Shown here: one piece after another, positions 6,118 through 12,652 of the stretch
Layout of the letters: every line of letters starts with the position of its first letter
Numbering within the stretch: the stretch's first letter is position 1
DNA from: an uncultured Clostridia bacterium
GTDB lineage: Bacteria; Bacillota; Clostridia; TANB77; CAG-508
DNA: 12,708 nucleotides
Assembly (NCBI GenBank): GCA_934122125.1
Contig: CAKOVW010000032.1
Coordinates: 1-12,708, forward strand
Reading direction: 5' to 3'
Notes under the pieces: generated by a model
The model's input: only the letters and a program-made list of their open reading frames with translations
Told to the model about the DNA's origin: nothing
The model's database searches: none
Translations under genes and position numbers: made by a program

Positions 6118-7443
6118 TTACTCTTTTTCACCTTTTTCTCTTACTATCATCCTAATTGGTGTGCCTGTTAATCCAAATTCTTTTCTAATTTGATTTACCA
6201 AATATCTTTCATAAGAAAAATGGAATAACTGTTTATCATTTACAAATACCACAAATGTTGGTGGTTTTGTAGATGCTTGTGTCATGTAGAATACTTTTAA
6301 TCTTCTTCCTTTGTCTGTTGGTGGTTGAACAATTGTTACTGCTTCATTTAATACATCATTTAATACTGATGTAGATACTCTTAGTGCATTTTGGCTTGCC
6401 ACCATATTTATCATTTCGTATAATTTGTTTACTCTTTGTCCTGTTTTAGCTGATATAAACATTATTGGTGCATATGACAAATATGATAATTTGTTATATA
6501 CATCTTTTTTATAATTTTCCATTGTTTGGTTGTCTTTTTCTACTTCATCCCATTTGTTTACAACAATTATTACACCTTTGCCAGCTTCATGTGCTTCACC
6601 TGCTATTTTGGTATCTTGAGCAGTTACACCTTCATTGGCATCTAACATTAAAATACATACATCTGCTCTTTCTACTGCTAACAAACTTCTCATGACACTG
6701 TATTTTTCTAAGTTATCATTTACTTTGCTTTTTCTACGAATACCTGCTGTATCAATAAATACATATTTTCCAAATTCATTTTGAAATTCAGAATCTATTG
6801 CATCTCTTGTAGTTCCTGCAATATCACTTACAATTACTCTATTTTCCCCAAGTATTTTATTTATTAATGAAGATTTTCCTACATTTGGCTTTCCTATAAT
6901 TGCTACTTTTATTACATCTGTATCTTCCTCGTTTTCTGTTTGAGGAGGTAATTTATCATAAATTGCGTCTAATACATCTCCTATGCCTTTTGCATTTACT
7001 GCTGATACTGCATATGGTTCTCCTATTCCTAAATTATAAAATTCATATAGTTCATCAGGAGTTTTACCAAATGTATCTGATTTGTTACATACCAAAATTA
7101 TTGGTTTTTTTGATTTTTTTAGCATTAATGCAATATCATGGTCTGCTGCTGTAACTCCTTGTTTTATATCTGTTATAAATAAAATTACATCTGCAATTTC
7201 AATTGCCATATCAGCTTGTCTACGCATTTGAGAAAGAATAACATCATCTGATTCTGGTTCAATACCTCCTGTATCTACCAAGGTAAAGTTTCTACCTCTC
7301 CAGTTTGCGTCAGCATAAACTCTATCTCTTGTAACACCTGGAGTATCTTCAACTATTGATATTCTTTTTCCAACTACATAGTTAAAAAATGTAGACTTTC
7401 CTACATTTGGTCTTCCTATAATTGCAACTGTTGGTTTACTCAT
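6118..7443 (-). CDS. der: Ribosome-assembly GTPase Der (EngA)
   Basis: Essential GTPase needed for maturation of the 50S ribosomal subunit. At 441 residues it has the family's diagnostic tandem G domains. The first has GRPNVGKS (10-17), DTPGVTRD (33-40), DTGG (57-60) and NKSD (120-123). The second has GKPNVGKS (184-191), DIAGTTRD (207-214), DTAG (231-234) and NKWD (296-299). A KH-like C-terminal domain follows from about residue 350, containing PPTFVVFVND and HFSYERYLVNQIR. The start MSKPTVAIIG has AAAGGAA upstream. It is the first gene of the operon with plsY, gpsA and dtd. No convincing promoter was found in the short stretch before it, so it may rely on read-through from 7526-8020 or on a non-consensus promoter. 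Confidence 0.97.
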   Translation of the reverse strand: MSKPTVAIIGRPNVGKSTFFNYVVGKRISIVEDTPGVTRDRVYADANWRGRNFTLVDTGGIEPESDDVILSQMRRQADMAIEIADVILFITDIKQGVTAADHDIALMLKKSKKPIILVCNKSDTFGKTPDELYEFYNLGIGEPYAVSAVNAKGIGDVLDAIYDKLPPQTENEEDTDVIKVAIIGKPNVGKSSLINKILGENRVIVSDIAGTTRDAIDSEFQNEFGKYVFIDTAGIRRKSKVNDNLEKYSVMRSLLAVERADVCILMLDANEGVTAQDTKIAGEAHEAGKGVIIVVNKWDEVEKDNQTMENYKKDVYNKLSYLSYAPIMFISAKTGQRVNKLYEMINMVASQNALRVSTSVLNDVLNEAVTIVQPPTDKGRRLKVFYMTQASTKPPTFVVFVNDKQLFHFSYERYLVNQIRKEFGLTGTPIRMIVREKGEKE

Positions 7444-7476
7444 TTTTCTATTCCTTTCTTGATTTTGCTATTATTT

Positions 7477-7526
7477 AAGTTTAAAAAGAATTAGCATATT
7501 GCGAGGAGCTGATTATTTTTAAACTT
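7477..7526 (-). terminator. Large inverted repeat between the dCMP deaminase gene and der
   Basis: AAGTTTAAAAA (7477-7487) and TTTTTAAACTT (7516-7526) are perfect inverted copies. Inside them AATTAGC and GCTGATT pair with one imperfect position. Together they form a long hairpin with a 12-base loop. It starts exactly at the stop codon of the dCMP deaminase gene. On the minus strand the inner stem is followed by TCTTTTT, which fits an intrinsic terminator. The outer arms, however, are not followed by a T tract, and the inner odd pair is a C-A mismatch in this direction (a G-U pair on the other). A leader structure acting on der is an alternative. Confidence 0.5.
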
Positions 7527-8020
7527 TAATATGTAAATTTGCCTTCTAATAAATCATCATTTTTAATCCATTCATTCACATCAACTTCTAAATATTCTGT
7601 ATGACTAGTTCTGACTATAACTTTTTTAATTCCACTATTTATTATAAATCTTCTACATAATTGACAAGAATTTGAACCTGGATCATATTCCTTTGTTTCC
7701 ACTTTATATAATACTAAGTATAAAGTTCCTCCCATCATGTCTTTTCTACTAGCACTAATTATAGCATTTTGTTCTGCATGTACACTTCTGCATGCATCAT
7801 ATCCGCCATGTCTTACATTAGGAAAATACTTCTTTTTTGTACAATAGCCTATATCAATGCAATTTTCTCTTCCTCTAGGTGCCCCATTATATCCAGTAGA
7901 AATAATTTCATCGTTGTTAACTATTACACTACCCACCTTTTTTCTTAAACATGTGCTTCTTTCTGCCACTGATTCTGCTATATCTAAATAATAATTATTT
8001 TTATCAATTCTAGTGCTCAT
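7526..8020 (-). CDS. dCMP deaminase (ComEB-like)
   Basis: Zinc enzyme that deaminates dCMP to dUMP, feeding dTMP synthesis. It has 164 residues. The catalytic zinc motif is HAEQNAI (His81, Glu83 as the proton shuttle), with Cys119 and Cys122 in SCQLC as the other ligands. The usual Pro before the first of these cysteines is Ser. GYNGAPRG (43-50) and the cysteine- and histidine-containing insert at about 54-71 (NCIDIGYC, NVRHGG) fit the dCMP deaminase / ComEB subgroup of the cytidine deaminase superfamily. The start has AAAGGAA upstream. It lies alone or at the head of the transcript that continues into der. The name comEB is used for close relatives; competence genes are not visible here, so no symbol is given. 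Confidence 0.93.
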   Translation of the reverse strand: MSTRIDKNNYYLDIAESVAERSTCLRKKVGSVIVNNDEIISTGYNGAPRGRENCIDIGYCTKKKYFPNVRHGGYDACRSVHAEQNAIISASRKDMMGGTLYLVLYKVETKEYDPGSNSCQLCRRFIINSGIKKVIVRTSHTEYLEVDVNEWIKNDDLLEGKFTY

Positions 8021-8113
8021 ATTACTTAATTTCCTTTTTTATATTTTCGTTTATATTTTATCATACTCTGTCAAATAATGCTATTATATTTTTAATTTTT
8101 TATAGCTAATTTA

Positions 8114-8150
8114 AAAAAATGATTTTGAAAAAATTTCAAAATCATTTTTT
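8114..8150 (-). terminator. Strong terminator of the pilin-like operon
   Basis: A perfect 17-base stem (arms 8114-8130 and 8134-8150) with a three-base loop is followed on the minus strand by an unbroken T run. It lies 18 bases after the stop codon of the membrane protein gene at 8169. The A-run on the other side makes it symmetrical, but no plus-strand gene needs it. The remaining gap to the dCMP deaminase gene (8021-8113) must hold that gene's promoter, but only weak candidates are visible. Confidence 0.88.
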
Positions 8151-8168
8151 GTTATGCACTTGTTTCCT

Positions 8169-9809
8169 CTATTTACATTCATATATTGTAAATGTGCCAT
8201 CATTATATATGCTTTTATAGCTAATATCTCTTTGTAAAAATAAATTAAGGTCTGAATTTGTTTTTATAATAATATGAGTAATTCCGTATTTTTCAAATAC
8301 ATCTTTATACCATACTTTGAGAGAAGCCGTTTCCATATAGTCTAAAAATACATCATCTTTTTTTCCATTAAATACAGGATCATATGCATCTGCTCTTCCA
8401 TCTATAAAAACAGGTATATCTTTAAATAACAAATAACTTCCATAGTTAAAGTCATTAAACAGTTTCATTTCTTTTGTATTTATATTTCCTTTTATCCATG
8501 TAGAAGCTTCTACAGGATATGAATTATTATCAATATAGTTTTGCTTTGCAATACTTTTATATTGCAGTAATGCAAGTATTAATATTATCAATATTATATA
8601 TATGGTATTTCTTACTGTTAATAGTTTAGATATTATTGCTATTATCTTTTTTCTTGTTTCATCTGGTATTGCTTGATATGCTAGCTTATTTATTATGCAT
8701 ATTGTACAAATAATAAATATTGGCAATTGTTTGTATGAGATTAATGCTAATATTGTCATTCCAATTATCATAAATAAATCTTGTAACTTAATTTTTGTTT
8801 TGTTGTAAAATAATAATACTTGTATTAAGGCAAATATTATTAAAAGAATTATATCTTGTATCAAAACTACATTTTGATGTTCAGCTATAAAATTCATTGT
8901 GTTACCTTGAATAGATTTTATCATATATGTATATGGAATATCTTTTAAAGGTGTTAATAGACCTGTAAAAATACATATTATAAAAATAATAATTAGCCAT
9001 TTTACATTTGGATTTCTTTCAACAATAATTTTCTTTTGAGTAGTTTTATCTTTTTCCTCGATTTTTTCTAGCTTTTTATTTAATTTTATTAATCTTTTTT
9101 CTTTTCTTTCTAGCTTACTTAATTTTTTAGTATTATTCTTTTCTTTTAATTTTGTTATGGTTTTGTTTATTCTTTTAATTGCTCTTGTATAAAGCTCTTT
9201 TTTTGTAATGTATGAAAATATATATGCTGCTATATAAGGCAAATAAATTACAAAATAGATTGGAAACATTGCAGCATGGCAATTAGCTAATATAATAGGT
9301 ACAATAATTAATCCTATTAAATATCTTTTTCTTCCCTTTTCCAAAAAACTTTCTATGAACAGTATTGTTAAAATGCAACAAATGTATGTAATTACTTGAG
9401 CTCTTGCAGTTATATATCCTGTTAGTATATATATACTAGCAATTGTCATAATTGCAGAAATAATATTGTTTTTTCCAGCTTTTATGTTAGTATAATAAAT
9501 AAGCAAATAAATTATAATTCCCGACACAATTGAAAAAATGTATATTCCAAGTAAGTCAAATGCATTAAATATGAGGTAAAAAATTATATCTAATAACCAG
9601 TGTGGATATGTATATATCATTCCATCATGCCAAGCAAATGGTTCTATTCTATTTTCTATAACTTGCATTCCATTTTGGCAAATATATTCTCCAACTTTTA
9701 TCATATAATACGTATCTTCTTGTAACGTTTTTGGTGTTGTAGCAATGGTAAACAATATAATTGCTAAAATAATAATAATGTTAAATTTTATCTTAGTTTT
9801 CTTGTCCAT
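8169..9809 (-). CDS. Multi-pass membrane protein, GT-C glycosyltransferase-like
   Basis: A 546-residue protein with about 10-12 membrane segments and a soluble C-terminal domain (about 418-546). The first large loop after membrane segment 1 (about 26-70) contains EDTYYMIKVGEYI, where the acidic pair (31-32) sits where GT-C enzymes such as the PMT/ArnT families carry their catalytic Asp. ANCHA (175-179) and the C-terminal block NDFNYGSYL...PVFIDGRADAY (452-476) match a widespread but uncharacterised family of large bacterial membrane proteins, as I recall it. A Lys/Glu-rich helical insert (203-268) is probably cytoplasmic. The start has TAGGAGA seven bases upstream. It overlaps the preceding gene by 17 bases, suggesting coupled translation. 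Sugar transfer to the neighbouring surface protein is inferred from context alone. Confidence 0.7.
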   Translation of the reverse strand: MDKKTKIKFNIIIILAIILFTIATTPKTLQEDTYYMIKVGEYICQNGMQVIENRIEPFAWHDGMIYTYPHWLLDIIFYLIFNAFDLLGIYIFSIVSGIIIYLLIYYTNIKAGKNNIISAIMTIASIYILTGYITARAQVITYICCILTILFIESFLEKGRKRYLIGLIIVPIILANCHAAMFPIYFVIYLPYIAAYIFSYITKKELYTRAIKRINKTITKLKEKNNTKKLSKLERKEKRLIKLNKKLEKIEEKDKTTQKKIIVERNPNVKWLIIIFIICIFTGLLTPLKDIPYTYMIKSIQGNTMNFIAEHQNVVLIQDIILLIIFALIQVLLFYNKTKIKLQDLFMIIGMTILALISYKQLPIFIICTICIINKLAYQAIPDETRKKIIAIISKLLTVRNTIYIILIILILALLQYKSIAKQNYIDNNSYPVEASTWIKGNINTKEMKLFNDFNYGSYLLFKDIPVFIDGRADAYDPVFNGKKDDVFLDYMETASLKVWYKDVFEKYGITHIIIKTNSDLNLFLQRDISYKSIYNDGTFTIYECK

Positions 9810-10164
9810 TTTTTTCTCCTACTTTTGCTTCTTTGTTTTCTTTTTCTTCTTCTGGAATAATTTCTTTACTATACACTATAAATTCTTGTCCATCTATCGT
9901 GATTTTATATTCTCCTGTTTCTTCATTGATTTCTAGATTTTCAAGACCTTTTATATTTTTTATTGCTGTATCTAATTTCATTCCATCTGTTGAAGCAAAC
10001 GTTTTTATTGCTGTGTCTAATTTTTCACTTGCTGTTCCTTTATCTATTTGTGCTAAAACGCCATCATTTGAGTTTATTAAATATATAATTATTAGAACTA
10101 GCAATATAAATATTGCCAGTTCTAATATCAATTTTATTATTTGAACTGCTATTTTTTTGTTCAT
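9793..10164 (-). CDS. Small single-pass membrane protein, leaderless pilin-like partner
   Basis: A 123-residue protein with one membrane helix (about 6-30) and an extracytoplasmic domain. Directly after the helix it has NSNDGVLAQ, which matches SNDGIIKE after the helix of the larger pilin-like protein encoded just upstream. A strand-like ITIDGQEFIV (88-97) resembles that protein's VIVDGYAFNL (101-110). It lacks the Gly-ending basic leader needed by prepilin peptidase, so it is probably not processed. KLDTAIK occurs twice (48-54, 63-69), reflecting a duplication in the DNA. The C-terminus (101-123) is a charged tail. It starts 22 bases after the upstream gene and overlaps the next by 17. Function unknown; a membrane anchor or assembly partner is possible. 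Confidence 0.7.
   Translation of the reverse strand: MNKKIAVQIIKLILELAIFILLVLIIIYLINSNDGVLAQIDKGTASEKLDTAIKTFASTDGMKLDTAIKNIKGLENLEINEETGEYKITIDGQEFIVYSKEIIPEEEKENKEAKVGEKNGQEN
9957..10023 (-). repeat. 22-base direct repeat with 45-base period inside the small membrane protein gene
   Basis: Bases 9957-9978 and 10002-10023 are identical except for one position (9970 versus 10015). The 45-base period keeps the reading frame, and both copies encode KLDTAIK. The near-identical DNA, including codon choice, points to a fairly recent in-frame duplication, or to strong constraint. Confidence 0.8.
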
Positions 10165-10186
10165 ATTTTGAACTCTCTTTCTAAAT

Positions 10187-11785
10187 TTACATTATTCCTT
10201 TATAAACATACCAATAATCTCCGCTTCTTCCATTTGTAGGATATGCTGTACTAGTTGTACCTGTTGTATCGGTGTATTTAGTTGTTCCTTTTGAATATGT
10301 TGCTTTTTCTTCTACAATAACATTGTAAAGGTTTGTATAAGTTCTCTGTTCACATGCACTAACCCCTGTACTACAATAATAGCATGAATAATATACTTCA
10401 GAACCAAAAAACAAATATCCACTATAGTGATAACGACTGTCATCGGTATAGCATTTATAATGTTTACCTGTTGTATTGTTAAAATATGCACATACAATAC
10501 CTCTAGCATATGTACCAAATTGACACTGTGTATAAAATGATCCTATTCTCCTAGTATAATATGATGTCGAATTAACACTCCATTTTTCCCAAGTATGCAC
10601 TTTGGTTTTTGCAGTTACTGCTTGTTTTGTTTCATTTTCCACCTTATCGGTAAGTATTACATAACAATTATAATTGTTTCCCATGCTTTCAACTGTTACA
10701 TTGCAAGTAGCTGTTCCTGCAGATATATTTTTTGTTTCCTTTAATTTTTCATTTACATAAAATTTACATTCTTTTAATCCTGCGTCATTGTCTGTTGCAG
10801 TTGCCGTTAATGTAAATGATGTTTCAGATACTGGAGTTGATGTTAAAGTTGCAGTTGGTCCTTCGTTGTCAAAATAAAACACTTCACTTCTATTTATATT
10901 AGTTTTTCCTGATTCTGTTTCTAACAATGTCCATAAGTACCACTTACCTGTTAATCCATTTTCAGTAACTGCTTCTCCATTATTAACCTTTTTTGAAAAA
11001 GTAGAACTGTCTGGTTCTGCTGTTGTTTGTAACCATTGATATTTTATTTCTTTTACTTTTTCTATATCTTCATTTGCTGTTACTTTAACCGAATATTCTT
11101 TTTTATATTCATTACTTCCATTTGGGCTATATTGTGCTGAAGTAACTAATCCTTCTACACTTGCTATCTGAGTTATTGTTAGTTTTGAATATGCTTTTAT
11201 AGAATATATTCCATTTTGCTTAGCTATAAAGTTCTCTGTAATTGCCTCTTTGACATTATCATAAGAATATTGTTGAATTACAAATCCATTTTGAAGAACC
11301 TCTATTTTATTTATTCCATTTTGTTCTTCTTTTGTATTTATTGTAATTGTAGATGTTCTACTATCTTCTGCATTTTGTGTACCAACTTTTAAATCTGGAA
11401 ATACTAAATCTTCTTCTTTTCCAACATACTCTCCTATTTTAGGTACACTTCTGTCTAAGTTAAAAGCATATCCATCTACTATTACTACATCTGATAATAT
11501 TTTAGAGTCTTTTATATTTTCTAGGATTAATGTATTCAAATATTCATTTTCATTATAATTTGAATCTGTTTGTTTGTGTATACCTGCATTTGCCAATTCT
11601 ATTTCTAATTTTTCTCTTGCTTGTCCTATTTTATGTTTTAGCTCTGCATTTTGAGTTTCCTTTATTATTCCATCATTGCTAAATAATGTGCTTATTCCTA
11701 CACCAGCTAATAATAATAGCACTACAATTGTAATTACTAAAGCACTTAAAGTAATTCCCTCTTGATTTGTACGTTTTTTTGTCAT
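10187..11785 (-). CDS. Secreted surface protein with prepilin-like leader, Ig-like and Cys/Tyr-rich regions
   Basis: A 532-residue protein. A basic ten-residue leader (MTKKRTNQEG) is followed by ITLSALVITIVVLLLLAG, the layout of a type IV prepilin processed after Gly10. Position +5 is Ala (residue 15) instead of the usual Glu, as in a clostridial class of pilin-like surface proteins. An amphipathic helix (about 39-67) and VDGYAFNL (103-110) complete the pilin-like part. Beta-rich segments follow (about 140-300). An Ig-like domain opens with DNEGPTATLT (307-316) and contains TATDNDAGLKECKFYV. The C-terminal part (401-532) has 22 Tyr and most of the nine Cys, ending SGDYWYVYKGIM. All nine Cys lie at or after residue 340. 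AAAGGGGA precedes the ATG. It heads a three-gene operon. Likely a surface adhesin or a filament component. Confidence 0.75.
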   Translation of the reverse strand: MTKKRTNQEGITLSALVITIVVLLLLAGVGISTLFSNDGIIKETQNAELKHKIGQAREKLEIELANAGIHKQTDSNYNENEYLNTLILENIKDSKILSDVVIVDGYAFNLDRSVPKIGEYVGKEEDLVFPDLKVGTQNAEDSRTSTITINTKEEQNGINKIEVLQNGFVIQQYSYDNVKEAITENFIAKQNGIYSIKAYSKLTITQIASVEGLVTSAQYSPNGSNEYKKEYSVKVTANEDIEKVKEIKYQWLQTTAEPDSSTFSKKVNNGEAVTENGLTGKWYLWTLLETESGKTNINRSEVFYFDNEGPTATLTSTPVSETSFTLTATATDNDAGLKECKFYVNEKLKETKNISAGTATCNVTVESMGNNYNCYVILTDKVENETKQAVTAKTKVHTWEKWSVNSTSYYTRRIGSFYTQCQFGTYARGIVCAYFNNTTGKHYKCYTDDSRYHYSGYLFFGSEVYYSCYYCSTGVSACEQRTYTNLYNVIVEEKATYSKGTTKYTDTTGTTSTAYPTNGRSGDYWYVYKGIM

Positions 11786-11827
11786 TTTAGTTTCCCCTTT
11801 TCTATTTTTCTTTTGCTTCCACTTTAT

Positions 11828-11856
11828 ATAATAATATAACGTTCAAAAAAAATCAA
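11828..11856 (-). promoter_or_regulatory. Promoter of the pilin-like operon
   Basis: TTGATT (11851-11856) and TATTAT (11828-11833) are 17 bases apart on the minus strand, placing transcription start near 11821, about 36 bases before the ATG. This is the best match in the short gap after the upstream gene. TTGAAC/TATAAA in the same stretch are only 12 bases apart and are rejected. Confidence 0.6.
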
Positions 11857-11861
11857 TGCTT

Positions 11862-11884
11862 TTATATTTAAAGTTTAAATATAA
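11862..11884 (-). terminator. A+T-only palindrome at the end of the membrane protease gene, possible weak terminator
   Basis: Two perfect 11-base inverted arms (TTATATTTAAA / TTTAAATATAA) flank a single G. They cover the stop codon and last codons of the gene at 11868. On the minus strand an eight-T run follows about a dozen bases later. The stem has almost no G-C pairs and no proper loop, so as a terminator it would be weak. Confidence 0.3.
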
Positions 11885-12572
11885 TACATATTGTCATATA
11901 AACTATTATCTTAATGCAGCATTTTAATATTAGTATATAATTTGTTAACTTTATTCCAATGTTATTTATATCTTCATAGTTTTTTAATATTAAATTTTGT
12001 TCTTGTTTATTTAATACACCATTTTTTTGCATATATTCCTTTGCTAATGGTTTTGCCTTAGTCATTGCATCCATTTCTAAGTATGATCTTATTATGTAAT
12101 GTATACTACTTAATAGTGTAAGTATAAATAAATTTAACATTGTATAGGAATTTAGTTTAAAAATCGTTAAAGCACATATTGTTATAAAATATATAACATA
12201 TATATTTGTAAATATAAAATTAAAAAGTAGTGTTCTTTTGTTTTGAATAGAGTGCAAACACTCATGTGCTATTGTTTGTAGTCTTGTAAAGGTATCTTTT
12301 ATATTTGCTATTATAATTGAATTTGAAAGTACCATATATAAACTTGCTTGGTTAATATTACTTTCTTCTATTTTTACATTTTCGTTATTAAGCATTTTTA
12401 AAATATCTTCACAAATTTCTTTGTTTTCTGGTAATTTATTAGTTATTTCATTTAGCTTTTCATTATAACCTATTTCTTTTAATTTTTTTATATCTTTAAT
12501 TTTTATGCTCCACACAAATTTTAAAACTATCATTGTAATTGCACATATAACAATTACTAAAATATACTCCAT
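11868..12572 (-). CDS. Membrane zinc metalloprotease, YugP-like
   Basis: A 234-residue protein with membrane segments at about 2-20, 114-137, 143-163 and 209-232. The zinc-protease motif HECLH (His103, Glu104, His107) lies in TIAHECLHSIQNK, before the second membrane segment. EMDAMTKAK (166-174) after the third segment resembles the EFDAS..A motif that supplies the third zinc ligand (here Glu166) in YugP-type neutral zinc metallopeptidases. The order of helix, HExxH, two helices, then E-x-D-A also matches that family. It is divergent from typical YugP, which has HExGHAIQ. Substrate unknown; it may clear or process membrane or secreted proteins. GAGGAGA precedes the ATG. It lies between an upstream terminator-like hairpin and the pilin-like operon's promoter. 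Confidence 0.75.
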   Translation of the reverse strand: MEYILVIVICAITMIVLKFVWSIKIKDIKKLKEIGYNEKLNEITNKLPENKEICEDILKMLNNENVKIEESNINQASLYMVLSNSIIIANIKDTFTRLQTIAHECLHSIQNKRTLLFNFIFTNIYVIYFITICALTIFKLNSYTMLNLFILTLLSSIHYIIRSYLEMDAMTKAKPLAKEYMQKNGVLNKQEQNLILKNYEDINNIGIKLTNYILILKCCIKIIVYMTICIIFKL

Positions 12573-12604
12573 TTTTTCTCCTCTTTTCTATACAATAAAA
12601 ACGG

Positions 12605-12651
12605 ATTACTAGAATTTATACGCAATGCAAATTGCTAGTAATTCTAGTAAT
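12605..12651 (-). terminator. Hairpin terminator of the gene entering from the right
   Basis: Perfect 12-base arms (ATTACTAGAATT at 12605-12616, AATTCTAGTAAT at 12640-12651) enclose a second small hairpin (GCAAT / ATTGC, 12622-12626 and 12631-12635). On the minus strand the outer stem is followed after three bases by TTTTTATT. The stop codon of the partial frame at 12644 lies in the stem, as with dtd and the dCMP deaminase gene. Only 32 bases separate it from the protease start, so a promoter for the protease gene must overlap it, or part of transcription reads through. Confidence 0.6.
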
Positions 12652-12652
12652 T
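12635..12652. repeat. Tandem duplication of CTAGTAATT
   Basis: Two exact head-to-tail copies of the nine-base unit CTAGTAATT (12635-12643 and 12644-12652). The second copy forms one arm of the terminator-like hairpin. Confidence 0.8.

Noticed and set aside
7502..7508. CTCCTC in the loop of the hairpin before der as a masking sequence for its ribosome binding site
   Set aside because: The der site is AAAGGAA, which pairs poorly with CUCCUC, and lies about 50 bases away.
8050..8074. Perfect TTGACA with TATAAA before the dCMP deaminase gene
   Set aside because: The two boxes are only 13 bases apart, too close for a normal promoter, and no -10 box sits at 16-18 bases; a promoter is probably here but not identified.
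10312..10518. Second minus-strand frame of 68 codons inside the pilin-like gene
   Set aside because: It overlaps the surface protein in another frame, with no binding site; the main frame gives the coherent Cys/Tyr-rich domain.
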